Assembly: GCA_023438065.1 (NCBI GenBank)
Contig: JAEXRH010000018.1
Location: forward strand, 62,001 to 126,000
DNA: 64,000 nucleotides
Source of the DNA: Spirochaetota bacterium
GTDB lineage: Bacteria; Spirochaetota; Spirochaetia; Treponematales; Treponemataceae
Direction: 5' to 3'
In this document: one piece after another, positions 27,706 through 36,525 of the stretch
Position numbering within the stretch: the first letter of the stretch is position 1
Layout of the letters: every line of letters begins with the position of its first letter
Program-made: the position numbers and the translations under genes
The notes under the pieces: model-generated
Database searches by the model: none
What the model was told of the DNA's origin: nothing
Seen by the model: the letters and a program-made list of their open reading frames with translations, nothing else

Positions 27706-28596
27706 TCAGAACTCTTCGCTCAACCTCACCCGGGTGATCGTCGAGTCGGCGTTGAACACCGAGACGAGGAGACTGCGATCCACGCTGACCGTCAGCGGCG
27801 CGCGGCGCAACGCGAGGTCCTTCGGCGGCGTCCAGGTTTTCCCACCATCGGCCGAAACGAGCCCGCGAAGCGCGAAGCCATCCTTTGTCGAGCCGAGCAG
27901 CACGAGCGCGAGGCGGGTTCCGGAATCGCGCAGTTCGGCGCAATGATTGTCGCCGGCGAACAGGGGCTTGAACGCGGAATCCTTTCGGTTTACCGGTTTC
28001 GATACCATATCCCATCGCGTTCCGCCGTCTGAGGTCGCGAAGAGCGATCCGTCCGACGAGAGAAGCGCCCCGTGCCCCGGAGCCCGACACGCGACCGTTT
28101 CCGCCATCACCACGCCGGGCGGCAGGGGAATCGCATTCCAAGAAGAACCGCCGTCGACGGTCTCGCCGATCCAGCCTTTGCCCGCGACCCAGCCAAGATT
28201 TGAATTCGCGAAGCTCACCGACTTCACGCGCCGAGCCGGCACGTCGGCGAGCCGTCTCCAGGTCTTTCCGCCGTCGGCCGTCATCGTCACGTTTCCGTCG
28301 GTTCCCGCGGCGACGCACGTCATCGCGTCAAGGGAATCGAGCGCGTACAGGGCCATCGAGGAATTCGCCCCGCGATTCCAGGTCTTTCCGCCGTCGTCGG
28401 TATAGAGCGCGAGCCCGAAGTCCCCGATCGCGTACCCGTGAGTCGCCGTCGAAAATCCTCCGGTATAGGCCGTTCCGTCGGTCATCGCCGTGACGGACAG
28501 CTCGCGCGGGCTTCGGGAACAGGACGCGGCGACGATCAGCGCGGCCAAAGCGACCGGGACTGCCGCGAGTCTTGCGACGTTACTGCGTTTCTTCAT
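27706..28596 (-). CDS. YCF48/BNR-repeat lipoprotein
   Basis: 296-aa exported lipoprotein: signal peptide with lipobox ending VAASC (Cys26). Five Asp-box repeats of the form SxDGGxTW occur (TDDGGKTW, TADGGKTW, TVDGGSSW, TSDGGTRW, SADGGKTW), spaced as in a beta-propeller related to the photosystem-assembly factor Ycf48 and sialidases. No sialidase catalytic residues are recognisable, so a binding or assembly role is more likely. GGAGG precedes the ATG. It is separated from AraC by about 100 bp. Confidence 0.85.
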   Translation of the reverse strand: MKKRSNVARLAAVPVALAALIVAASCSRSPRELSVTAMTDGTAYTGGFSTATHGYAIGDFGLALYTDDGGKTWNRGANSSMALYALDSLDAMTCVAAGTDGNVTMTADGGKTWRRLADVPARRVKSVSFANSNLGWVAGKGWIGETVDGGSSWNAIPLPPGVVMAETVACRAPGHGALLSSDGSLFATSDGGTRWDMVSKPVNRKDSAFKPLFAGDNHCAELRDSGTRLALVLLGSTKDGFALRGLVSADGGKTWTPPKDLALRRAPLTVSVDRSLLVSVFNADSTITRVRLSEEF

Positions 28597-28700
28597 TGTA
28601 TCCTCCGTCCCGCGATGATAGGGAGGGGACCGGTTCTATTGAAGGGTGTATGCGCAGGATTTTCCGGATTTCCCGCAGAACCGATCGCGTTCGGGCGCCC

Positions 28701-29609
28701 CTATCGAGCCAGCGTCGCCTGATACGGATCCGGAACCGACTTTCGGTACTCGAGCGGCGTCATCCCGCATTTTTTCCTGAAAGCCCTCCCGAAGTAGGAC
28801 TCGTCGGAGAATCCCACGCGAAACGAGATCTCCGAAATCGGCACGCCGGTATTGCGAAGCAACGCGCGCGCGACCTCCATGCGCACGTCGGCGAGGCACG
28901 CCATCACGGTTACGCCGTACTCCGCGCGAAAGGCCTCGTTGAGATCGGTACGGTTCGTCGCGAAGCGGGAGGCGATCCCGTCGAGGGAAAGACGATCCGC
29001 GTAGGATAGATGGAGATACTCGTATACCTTCCCGGCAAGTCCCTGCGGCTCCGGATGCATCGCGGGAAGGGGCTCCGCGTCAACGTAGCCGTTCCGCTCC
29101 ATCAGGATCAGCGACTCGAGGAGATAGGATCGGGAGAGACAGGGCCAATACTCGCCTTGATCACGATTGAGCTGAATGTCAAGGTTACGAAACGTCGAGG
29201 AAAGCTTTCGCGCGAACGCGAGCGAGACGCCCCTCGCGAGAAAGCCGCGCGGGGGAAGCTCGCGGAACGGCCGAAGGAAGAAGAGATCGGGCACGTCCGG
29301 AACCGCATGATCCTTGCCGACTCTCGCGTACGTCGAGTTCAGCGCGTCGAGGCGGAATACCAGGCTTGTCGCCTCTCCGCCGCTCACGCATACGTCCCGG
29401 ACCGAATGCCCGGGACGCAAGAGCAATACGACGGGGCCGGGGCATGCCGCCCATTCGCCGCTTCCCGCGCGTACCGTGAGCGTTCCCCGCTCGACGAACA
29501 CGAGGGCGAAATACGGCTCGTCCCCGCGCGGCCACGCAAGGGACGGGCTCAGGGACATCGGGAGGCTGAAGCCCGAGAAATATTCCTTTTCGGCGGTCGT
29601 GAACTCCAT
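28701..29609 (-). CDS. AraC-family transcriptional regulator
   Basis: 302 aa. N-terminal cupin-like sensing domain (about 1-190) and C-terminal double HTH (about 200-295; first helix pair LSLDGIASRFATNRTDLNEAF, second ISEISFRVGFSDESYFGRAF followed by PLEYRK). It belongs to the sugar/metabolite-sensing branch with a 180-residue sensor. Expression appears to be from a leaderless promoter. The target is unknown; the neighbouring lipoprotein gene is a candidate. Confidence 0.9.
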   Translation of the reverse strand: MEFTTAEKEYFSGFSLPMSLSPSLAWPRGDEPYFALVFVERGTLTVRAGSGEWAACPGPVVLLLRPGHSVRDVCVSGGEATSLVFRLDALNSTYARVGKDHAVPDVPDLFFLRPFRELPPRGFLARGVSLAFARKLSSTFRNLDIQLNRDQGEYWPCLSRSYLLESLILMERNGYVDAEPLPAMHPEPQGLAGKVYEYLHLSYADRLSLDGIASRFATNRTDLNEAFRAEYGVTVMACLADVRMEVARALLRNTGVPISEISFRVGFSDESYFGRAFRKKCGMTPLEYRKSVPDPYQATLAR

Positions 29610-29618
29610 AGGTACGCG

Positions 29619-29646
29619 ATTTTACCATTATTCCGTGATCCGTCAA
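29619..29646 (-). promoter_or_regulatory. leaderless-type promoter of AraC gene
   Basis: Minus strand TTGACG (29646-29641), 16-nt spacer, TAAAAT (29624-29619), ATG after 9 nt, no ribosome site. Confidence 0.6.
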
Positions 29647-29700
29647 ACGCCCGACGGAGGCGAGAAGAAAATCAGGACCGCGCGGGACGAAAAAGAACCC

Positions 29701-30111
29701 TCACCGAAACTTGGCCGCGAATTCCTTCGCGCTTTCAAGATCGTCCGCGGACGGGCATCCGGCGTTCTTCCACATGAACTTTCCCCTGCAGGAGAAACCC
29801 GCGTCCTCGACCGCGATACCCCTTTCCGCGAGAAGACCCCTCATGATGTCATTCGCCTTTTCGCCCTTGACCGAGGTGCAGAAAACCGCCGCGCGGGCGA
29901 TCTTCCCGGGATCGAGTCCCTCGATGAACCGGCTGACCTCCGGAGGAACGCGCCCGGCGTAAATCGCGCATCCGATCAGAAGCGCGTCGGCCTCGACCGG
30001 CGCGCGAATCCCGTCAAGCGAACGGGCCTCGCAGCCCGCGGCCGCGGCCATCGCCTCCGCGACTTTGCGCGTATTTCCCGTCCTCGAATAGTATACGACG
30101 CTGACCTTCAT
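29701..30111 (-). CDS. flavodoxin
   Basis: 136-aa short-chain flavodoxin. The FMN phosphate loop is YSRTGNTRKVA (residues 8-18), and the second FMN loop is CAIYAGRVPPE. Acts as a low-potential electron carrier in the cytoplasm. It is the last gene of a MarR / FMN-lipoprotein / flavodoxin operon (22-nt gap, AAAGGGGG site), so expression is probably tied to a redox or stress signal sensed by MarR. A CRGKFMWKNAGCP segment near the C terminus with two Cys is unusual for flavodoxin and resembles the membrane-linked flavodoxin family. Confidence 0.88.
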   Translation of the reverse strand: MKVSVVYYSRTGNTRKVAEAMAAAAGCEARSLDGIRAPVEADALLIGCAIYAGRVPPEVSRFIEGLDPGKIARAAVFCTSVKGEKANDIMRGLLAERGIAVEDAGFSCRGKFMWKNAGCPSADDLESAKEFAAKFR

Positions 30112-30133
30112 GCGTTCCCCCTTTCGATGCGTT

Positions 30134-30529
30134 TCACATGCCCTTTTCGAGCGCGTTCTCTATCGCCTTCAGCATGACCTTGCTCGACGTCGTCGCGCCC
30201 GACACCCCGTCTACCTCGAGGCTCTGGGCCGCGACCACGCGATCGGCGATCGCGTCCGCGCCATGCAAGGGCCCGTGCCTATGCTTGAGAACCTTAATCG
30301 AGACTATCGAGCCCGAGGCGACGACGACTTCGACCTTGGCGGTCACCAGCTTGGTCAGCTGCTCTCCCTCGTACGTCCCGTCCCTGACCGCGGACACGTT
30401 GACGTTCGATACGACGAGATCATCCGGTTTCGTCTTTTCCTCGCCGCACGCCGATCCCGCCGCGAACACGGCCAGCGCCGCGCCGAGAATCAGCGCCTTT
30501 TTTCCGAAAAGCTTCGCGATCATAGTCAT
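30134..30529 (-). CDS. FMN-binding-domain lipoprotein
   Basis: 131 aa. Lipobox AAGSAC puts it on the outer face of a membrane. The rest is one FMN-binding domain whose SGATTSS motif is where ApbE attaches FMN to Thr in NqrC/RnfG-like proteins. It is likely an extracytoplasmic electron carrier. The start overlaps the MarR stop (ATGA) with AAGGAGG just before, so translation is coupled. Confidence 0.88.
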   Translation of the reverse strand: MTMIAKLFGKKALILGAALAVFAAGSACGEEKTKPDDLVVSNVNVSAVRDGTYEGEQLTKLVTAKVEVVVASGSIVSIKVLKHRHGPLHGADAIADRVVAAQSLEVDGVSGATTSSKVMLKAIENALEKGM

Positions 30530-30957
30530 GCCTCCTTGAAATTGCCGTATATCTTTTCAAGCGTTTGCCTGAAAGCCGTCCATTCCTCGCCCGATATGCC
30601 GGCGGTCGCTTTTTCGAACAGCAGTTTGGTGATGGGCTGCATCTCGGGAATCACCGCCTTGCCCCGCTCCGTGAGCGACAGAAAACTCGAGCGGTTGTCT
30701 TCCTCGTTTTTCCGCTGCCGAACGTAGCCGAGCTTGACCAGCTTCGCGACGAGCGTCGTCACGGTCGAGCGGTCACGGTGTATCTTCTCGGCAACCTCCG
30801 ACAACGTCAGTTCCCCGCAGAACGTGAGCGCGACGAGGATGTCGGCATGGGACGTGACGAGCCCCGTCAGGCCGCGATTCCGCATCTCGCCCTCGAGAAA
30901 GGCCTTATATCGTTCCCTGATCCTCCCGATGAGGAAGAACGTGTTGTCGATCTTCAT
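30526..30957 (-). CDS. MarR-family transcriptional regulator
   Basis: 143 aa with winged HTH (LTLSEVAEKIHRDRSTVTTLVAKL) and the wing RQRKNEEDNRSSFLSLTERG. First gene of the FMN-lipoprotein/flavodoxin operon and presumably its autoregulator. One Cys (CGEL) near residue 48 could allow oxidant sensing, but this is inference. Confidence 0.9.
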   Translation of the reverse strand: MKIDNTFFLIGRIRERYKAFLEGEMRNRGLTGLVTSHADILVALTFCGELTLSEVAEKIHRDRSTVTTLVAKLVKLGYVRQRKNEEDNRSSFLSLTERGKAVIPEMQPITKLLFEKATAGISGEEWTAFRQTLEKIYGNFKEA

Positions 30958-30964
30958 ACGCTCG

Positions 30965-30993
30965 ATTTTAGTTGGACATCAAAGTATTGTCAA
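30965..30993 (-). promoter_or_regulatory. consensus leaderless promoter of marR operon
   Basis: Minus strand TTGACA (30993-30988), 17-nt spacer, TAAAAT (30970-30965), ATG after 7 nt. It is the strongest promoter-like sequence of the leaderless set. Confidence 0.75.
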
Positions 30994-31082
30994 GGATTTT
31001 ACGCATCGATCCGGGGTCTCCCGTCGTAGCCGGCAGGTGGAGAGTCGACGCGCGTTCCTCCCGCTCAATGCCCGGAAGGCTT

Positions 31083-31610
31083 TCAGGACCGGGCGTAGGC
31101 CACGAGCGGTCCCGTCACGGCTTTATCCGTCCCGTCGGCGGGACTCGCGAACGCCGCGAGAAAGGCCCGGTCGGTTTCCGTCAATTCGGAGGGGTTTTCC
31201 CGCAGCAGCTTCCGTCTTCTTCCGATCATCATGAGCTTGTCGAGGATCCCGAGCTTGCCCACGTCCATTCCGCCGCGGAAGTAATAGAGCCGTACCCCCT
31301 TTCGCTCGTCCTCGCAGAAATTCGCGTCGAGGATTTCCTCCTCGATGCCCGCTCGCGGCACGGATCCCCCGGTGACGAAGACGATCAGGCGTTTCCCGGC
31401 GAGAAGCGCGAGGTTTCGCCTGATGACCGAAATACCGTTGATGCCGCCTTTATGGAGACTGCCGCCGAAAACGATCACCTCGTAGTCCCCGAATAGTCGC
31501 GGCGCGATTTTTCGGCAGTCGAAACAATCGGCGCCGAGATCGGCGGCGATCCATTCGGCGTATTTCCTGGTAAATCCCGATTTCGATCGATACACGACGA
31601 TGGCTTTCAT
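31083..31610 (-). CDS. flavodoxin-domain protein (HemG-like)
   Basis: 175-aa flavodoxin-fold protein with phosphate loop RSKSGFTRKYA (residues 8-18) and loop GGSLHKGGING. It resembles flavodoxin-like protoporphyrinogen oxidase/BilS-type proteins rather than electron-transfer flavodoxins. No haem genes are nearby, so the role is open. TATCAT lies 7 nt before the ATG and no ribosome site is visible, so it may be leaderless, though I see no good -35. Confidence 0.8.
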   Translation of the reverse strand: MKAIVVYRSKSGFTRKYAEWIAADLGADCFDCRKIAPRLFGDYEVIVFGGSLHKGGINGISVIRRNLALLAGKRLIVFVTGGSVPRAGIEEEILDANFCEDERKGVRLYYFRGGMDVGKLGILDKLMMIGRRRKLLRENPSELTETDRAFLAAFASPADGTDKAVTGPLVAYARS

Positions 31611-31650
31611 GATGACGATGATAGCATGGAATGATCGCGGGGAGCGAATC

Positions 31651-32610
31651 TCAGTCGGTATAAAGCGCGGCGATACGGAGCGCCGCGGCCCTGACCGCGT
31701 CGCGAAGGGTGGAGGGGGACTCGACCCGCACGAGCGTGCCGAGCGAGAGGATCTGCCAAATCGCCTCGTGCTCGTTCGCGAAGGTCACCTCGATGCGTTT
31801 CCATCCGTCCTCGACCGTGGCTAGTCGAAGGCTTTCGCCGGCCCCAGCCAGAAGGCCGCCGACCACGCCCTCCCCCTCGGGCCTGACGCTCATCGCGGAA
31901 CGGTAGCCATGAAGCGACTCGATGAATTTCCCGCTCCACTCCGCCCAAAAATCGCGGAGATTGAAATCCTCGTCGCGCTCGAAACGGGCGTCGAGCGGCG
32001 TAACGGATTCCATGCGCGAAAGACGAAAGACGCGCATCCCCTTTTCCGTGTCGGCGACGAGATACCAGATCGCGGCCTTCGCGACGAGGGCATAGGGGCA
32101 AACCTCGCGGCCGCTTTTCGCGCTCTTTTTGTCGCTATACTCCATCCAGACCTTCCGCTCGCGCCACACGCAGGTTTGAAGCTCGTCGAGAAAGCGCGGC
32201 TCGTCGCCCGGCGCGAACCAGGACGAGGGATCGAGGTAGAGGCGATCCCTCATGCGGGCCTCGCTCCGCGCGAGGTCGGAAGGCGCGGCGGAGACGACTT
32301 TCAGGACCGCGGTTTTCAGTTTCTTGCTGATTGAAAGATCGGCGAGAGGACCGGGAAGCGAGAGCAAAAGCAGCGCTTCCGTCTCCTCGGGAGAGAGCCC
32401 CGTCAGTTCGGTGCGGTAGCCCTCGAGAAGGGAGTAACCGCCGCCGGGGCCGCCGTCTGCATAGACGGGTACGCCCGATGCGGAAAGGGCGTCGATATCG
32501 CGGTAGATCGTCCGAACGGAAACCTCAAGCTCGGCCGCGAGCTCTTCGGCGCGCAGCTTTCCGCGACTTTGCAAGAGCATCATCAGGGATAAGAGACGAT
32601 CAGCCCTCAA
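31651..32610 (-). CDS. WYL-domain transcriptional regulator (YafY type)
   Basis: 319 aa: N-terminal HTH (LRAEELAAELEVSVRTIYRDI), then a WYL ligand-binding domain (AAIWYLVADTEKGMRVFRLSR) and a WCX-like C terminus. The start is TTG with GGAGGG upstream. It is divergent from the UvrA2-like gene across 111 bp, where a TGACA-N5-TGTCA palindrome (32661-32675) overlaps the + promoter, so it probably controls that gene and itself. WYL proteins often respond to nucleic acids or DNA damage. Confidence 0.9.
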   Translation of the reverse strand: MRADRLLSLMMLLQSRGKLRAEELAAELEVSVRTIYRDIDALSASGVPVYADGGPGGGYSLLEGYRTELTGLSPEETEALLLLSLPGPLADLSISKKLKTAVLKVVSAAPSDLARSEARMRDRLYLDPSSWFAPGDEPRFLDELQTCVWRERKVWMEYSDKKSAKSGREVCPYALVAKAAIWYLVADTEKGMRVFRLSRMESVTPLDARFERDEDFNLRDFWAEWSGKFIESLHGYRSAMSVRPEGEGVVGGLLAGAGESLRLATVEDGWKRIEVTFANEHEAIWQILSLGTLVRVESPSTLRDAVRAAALRIAALYTD

Positions 32611-32659
32611 ATTAGCACCCTCCGTCGTCAGTACTCATAATGCACTATACCACAAATGA

Positions 32660-32689
32660 CTGACAATAGATGTCACTTATTTTTGATAA
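32660..32689 (+). promoter_or_regulatory. promoter of uvrA2-like gene with overlapping operator
   Basis: CTGACA (32660-32665) and TTGATA (about 32683-32688) are 17 nt apart. The inverted repeat TGACA-ATAGA-TGTCA (32661-32675) covers the -35. On the other strand an extended -10 TGGTATAGT lies close by for the WYL gene. Confidence 0.5.
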
Positions 32690-32721
32690 GGTACGGACAA
32701 CAAAGGTAACGGAGGTAAGAT

Positions 32722-35052
32722 ATGTCAGAAACGATCAAGGTAGTCGGGGCGAAGGAGCACAACCTCAAGAACGTCACCATCGAGGTACCCAAGAACCGTC
32801 TGGTGGCCTTCACCGGGGTATCGGGCTCGGGAAAGTCCTCGCTGGTCTTCGGAACCATCTACGCCGAGGCCCAGCGGCAGCTCCTGGAAACCTTCGACGC
32901 CTACGCGCGAAGCAGGATGCCGAAGATGGCGAAGCCGAAGGTCGACGCGATATCAGACCTCCCCGTGGCCATCGTGATCGACCAGAAACGGCTCGGGGGA
33001 AACTCGTCCTCGACCGTGGGCACGGTCACCGAGATCTACACCCATATGCGTCTCCTCTTCTCGCGGTGCGGCGATCCGTATATCGGCGACTCCGTCAAGT
33101 TCTCGTTCAACCGCCCCGAGGGGATGTGCCCCGAGTGCCGGGGAAGCGGAAAGAAGCTGACGCTCAACGAGGAGGCGCTCATCGACTGGGACCGCTCGCT
33201 CATCGAGGGTGCGATCAGGCACCCTCGCTATCAGAAGGGACACTGGTCGCTCGACAGCGTCCTCGCCTCGGGCCTCTTCGATCCGGACAAGCCCCTGAAA
33301 AAGTATACCCGGAAGGAACTCGACACCCTCCTCTACTCGGAAAAAAGAAAGCCGGTGAACAAGACGAAGGAACGCCCGTTCAACCTCACCTTCACGGGCG
33401 TCGCCACCATGCTCGCCCGTCACGTCTCGCTCGACGGGACTGACGAGGAAGAGGACGAAGGGCCGGACGATGATCCCCGGGACGCGAGCGCGTACTTCGA
33501 GATGAGCGCGTGCCCCGCGTGCAAGGGCGCCCGCCTCAACGAGGAGGCACGTTCGGTACGGGTCGGGGGAAAGACCATTGGAGAGCTCTGCGCGCTCGAG
33601 CTCGGGGAACTGGACGAGTTTCTCCGGAAGTTGCCCGCATCGATGGACAGGGTCGGCGCGAGCATCGCGGATTCCATCGTGACCCGCATCAGGGCGCGTC
33701 TCGCGCGAATGATCGAGATCGGGATCGGCTACCTATCGATCGACCGGCCGACCGCGACGCTCTCTGGCGGCGAGTCGCAGCGCGTCAAGATGTCGCGCCA
33801 GCTCGACTGCGACCTCACGGGCATCGTCTACATCCTCGACGAGCCCAGCGTCGGCTTGCATCCCTCGGACGTGAGGAACCTCATCTCGATCATGCGGCGC
33901 CTCCGCGACAAGGGCAACACCGTCCTGGTGATCGAGCACGACGGCGAGATCATCCGGAGCGCCGACCACGTGATCGACGTGGGACCCGGCGGCGGCTCGC
34001 TCGGGGGCACGATCGTGTTCGAGGGCGACGTGGCGTCGCTCGGACGCTCCGAGACGCTGACGGGAAAGTGCCTCGCGCGAAACGGGGAAACGGGAAGCGC
34101 GGGGAAGGCCGCGCCGCGTCGCCGGACGCCGAAAGGATACTTCGAGCTCCGGGACGTCCGCACGAACAACCTGAAGAACGTCACGGTACGGATACCGTCG
34201 GGCGTCCTTACCTGCGTGACGGGCGTCGCGGGCTCGGGAAAGAGCAGCCTCATCAACGGGGCGTTCCGCGAACGGTATCCCGAAGCCGTGGTGATCGACC
34301 AGTCGGCGCTCTCGCGCTCGCGGCGCTCCACGCCCGCGTCGTACACGAAGGTGCTCGACCTCATCCGAAAGGAGTTCGCGAAGGCGACGGGCGCCGACCC
34401 GGGGATGTTCAGCTTCAACTCGATCGGCGCCTGTCCCGCGTGCAACGGGCTCGGGGAGATCGAGGTGGAGATGCATTTTCTGGAAAGCGTCTCGGTACCC
34501 TGCGAGCGATGCGGGGGAAGGCGCTTCAGGGACGAGGCGCTGGAACTCAGGCTGAACGGGCTCAACATCGCGGAGGTTCTCGAGAGCACCGTCGACGACG
34601 CGATCGCGTTCTTCGGGCATCCCGAGATCAAGCGTCGCCTCAAGATCCTCCAGGACACGGGCCTCGGCTACCTCACGCTCGGGCAGCACTTGAGCTCGCT
34701 TTCGGGAGGGGAGGCGCAACGGGTGAAGCTCGGCAGCGAGCTCCGCAAAAGCGGCAACGTCTACGTCATGGACGAGCCGACGACCGGCCTCCACATGGCC
34801 GACATCGCCCGCCTCTCGCGCCTCGTCGAGCGTCTTGTGGACTCGGGCAACAGCGTGATCGTCATCGAGCGCAACCTCGAGATCATCGCCGAGGCCGACT
34901 GGGTCATCGACCTCGGGCCTTGCGGGGGAAGCCGGGGCGGCAGGATCATGGCCGAGGGAACCCCCGAGGCGATATGCGCGAACGAAGGCTCGCTGACGGG
35001 ACGGTTCCTGCGCGAGTACCTCGGCGGGACCCCCGCAAGGTTCGCGGTATGA
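32722..35052 (+). CDS. UvrA2-like ABC ATPase (excinuclease A paralogue)
   Basis: 776 aa, against about 940 for UvrA. Two ABC modules are complete: Walker A GVSGSGKSS and GVAGSGKSS, signatures LSGGESQRVKM and LSGGEAQRVKL, Walker B YILDEPSVGLHP and YVMDEPTTGLHM. Zinc-ligand pairs CPECRGSG, CPACKGAR, CPACNGLG and CERCGGRRF remain. The UvrB-binding domain and part of the insertion are lacking, as in UvrA2/DrrC proteins linked to DNA-adduct or drug tolerance. An acidic tract (DEEEDEGPDDD) near residues 240-255 is unusual. Control by the divergent WYL protein is likely. Confidence 0.9.
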   Translation: MSETIKVVGAKEHNLKNVTIEVPKNRLVAFTGVSGSGKSSLVFGTIYAEAQRQLLETFDAYARSRMPKMAKPKVDAISDLPVAIVIDQKRLGGNSSSTVGTVTEIYTHMRLLFSRCGDPYIGDSVKFSFNRPEGMCPECRGSGKKLTLNEEALIDWDRSLIEGAIRHPRYQKGHWSLDSVLASGLFDPDKPLKKYTRKELDTLLYSEKRKPVNKTKERPFNLTFTGVATMLARHVSLDGTDEEEDEGPDDDPRDASAYFEMSACPACKGARLNEEARSVRVGGKTIGELCALELGELDEFLRKLPASMDRVGASIADSIVTRIRARLARMIEIGIGYLSIDRPTATLSGGESQRVKMSRQLDCDLTGIVYILDEPSVGLHPSDVRNLISIMRRLRDKGNTVLVIEHDGEIIRSADHVIDVGPGGGSLGGTIVFEGDVASLGRSETLTGKCLARNGETGSAGKAAPRRRTPKGYFELRDVRTNNLKNVTVRIPSGVLTCVTGVAGSGKSSLINGAFRERYPEAVVIDQSALSRSRRSTPASYTKVLDLIRKEFAKATGADPGMFSFNSIGACPACNGLGEIEVEMHFLESVSVPCERCGGRRFRDEALELRLNGLNIAEVLESTVDDAIAFFGHPEIKRRLKILQDTGLGYLTLGQHLSSLSGGEAQRVKLGSELRKSGNVYVMDEPTTGLHMADIARLSRLVERLVDSGNSVIVIERNLEIIAEADWVIDLGPCGGSRGGRIMAEGTPEAICANEGSLTGRFLREYLGGTPARFAV

Positions 35053-35149
35053 CGCCGTATCGCCGGGAATACGCGACAGAGAACGATTGTGAATCCGCTC
35101 ACCCGGCGCGGCCAGCCGCAATCCCGTAACCGTCTGCGCGCTCGCGCAT

Positions 35150-35821
35150 TCATCGCCCGGCGGCCGATGAGACCGGCCGTGAACGATGTCGATATGCGGC
35201 GCCGCGAAAGAGGAGCCAGAGCGCGAGCGAGAGTTCCGCGACGAAGCTCAGCGCGGCTCCGGGATAGGAGAGCGCGCGTCGATCGGGCATAAGAAATTCC
35301 TGCAGGAACCAGACGAGAATGCAAGGCCCGTCAAGCATCACGAGGACGCCGAGAGCTCGGGGGAACAATCCCGACTTTACCATGAGGTACCCCAGGGGGA
35401 TTACCCAGGTCCCGTAAAAGAGCTGCGCCGATACGAAGCCGGTTTTGTAGACGGCGATCGCGACGAGCGCCGCCTCCCCTTCAAGACGCGTCGCGGCGAC
35501 GAGGGGAAGCGCGCTCGCGACGTGGACGGCCGCACCGACCGCGTTGAGAACGAGGAAGAGAACGGCGACCTCGGGGTTCACGGCCTTAAGGAGGGAGTGG
35601 AGGGCCCATGCTGCGAGGAGAAAGAGCAAGGCAGAGACGAAGGCGAGCACGAGGCCGCCCGAGAACGCGCCGGGAGTCTTGTCCATCGCGAGGAGGACTT
35701 CGCCCGGAGTGCCCATACCGATCCGGGCGAGCCGGTCGGCGAGAATCGTGACGACGAAATAGGCGAGGTAGAATGCTCCGGCTACCCGCGCGAATCGCGC
35801 GTTCGGTATCACGGCACCCAT
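35150..35821 (-). CDS. DUF4386-family membrane protein
   Basis: 223-aa integral membrane protein with about six hydrophobic helices and the family's conserved DxxPG-like segment (MDKTPGAFSGG). Function unknown for the family. It starts in a TGATG overlap with the preceding barrel protein, so the two are co-translated. Confidence 0.75.
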   Translation of the reverse strand: MGAVIPNARFARVAGAFYLAYFVVTILADRLARIGMGTPGEVLLAMDKTPGAFSGGLVLAFVSALLFLLAAWALHSLLKAVNPEVAVLFLVLNAVGAAVHVASALPLVAATRLEGEAALVAIAVYKTGFVSAQLFYGTWVIPLGYLMVKSGLFPRALGVLVMLDGPCILVWFLQEFLMPDRRALSYPGAALSFVAELSLALWLLFRGAAYRHRSRPVSSAAGR

Positions 35822-36363
35822 CAGAAGTGCCCCATCACGCCGAGCTCGAAGCGCTGTTGCGGGATGAAGTCCCCTTCGTAAAAGTTCCCCAAGAACCCGA
35901 TCTCGAGGAAGTAGCTCAAACGCCCGGTCGCGTACAGATCGAGCCCGGTTCCCGCGCCGAGATTCCAGATCGCCGGGTTCTCGAGGCTGTCCCAAAGCTC
36001 CGATCCGCACGTGCCGACGCGCCCTTCGACGAATCCATACGACCGAAACAGGCCGCCCCGCGTGAGGAAACCGACGCTCAGCTTGTCCGCGAGCGTCTTT
36101 TTATAGTGCTTCTCGCCGATATCCTCCCTGACGAGCACGCCGTTGCAAAACTCGATCTGGTTCCGTATCGTGAGCCCGTCGTCGCGATTCGCGGTCATGC
36201 CGAAACCGAGGACGCTCGTACGGCCCGTCGCGTCGGGCTGGCCCTCCATTCCGGCGCCCCAGCTCACGGAAAAACGCCTCGGCGCGTCGGGGGCATCCTC
36301 CGCCGAAAGTACGCCCGCGATGGCGGCCATGAGCGCGAGGCTCAAAAACAGTTCATTTCTCAA
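35821..36363 (-). CDS. predicted outer-membrane beta-barrel protein
   Basis: 180 aa with signal peptide (cleavage near VLSA-ED) followed by alternating amphipathic strands rich in Gly and aromatics and a C-terminal Phe (GVMGHF), typical of small outer-membrane barrels. No homologue recognised. The start is TTG with AAGGAG 7 nt upstream. It is divergent from the tetR gene across about 160 bp. Confidence 0.65.
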   Translation of the reverse strand: MRNELFLSLALMAAIAGVLSAEDAPDAPRRFSVSWGAGMEGQPDATGRTSVLGFGMTANRDDGLTIRNQIEFCNGVLVREDIGEKHYKKTLADKLSVGFLTRGGLFRSYGFVEGRVGTCGSELWDSLENPAIWNLGAGTGLDLYATGRLSYFLEIGFLGNFYEGDFIPQQRFELGVMGHF

Positions 36364-36434
36364 CGTTCGCTCCTTACGGGCATTCCGGCACTAAAGCCGT
36401 TAAGCCTTGTCATGACGAAAAAACCGATAGTATA

Positions 36435-36489
36435 CTTGAAAAGCATGCTCATACTAAGTAAACTACACCGTGCAGTTTACATTTTCAAG
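36435..36489. promoter_or_regulatory. tetR promoter and operator region
   Basis: TTGAAA (36436-36441), 17-nt spacer, TAAACT (36459-36464) on +. The -10 is half of an inverted repeat GTAAACT (36458-36464) / AGTTTAC (36474-36480). An outer pair CTTGAAAA (36435-36442) / TTTTCAAG (36482-36489) is also present. This is probably the TetR operator, controlling both directions. Confidence 0.6.
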
Positions 36490-36525
36490 ATATACCATCG
36501 CACAAACAAGCTGTCAAGGACCAGT

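Noticed and set aside
35150..36010. Extension of the DUF4386 protein upstream of 35821
   Set aside because: Upstream part overlaps the barrel gene in another frame; the TGATG overlap start is better.
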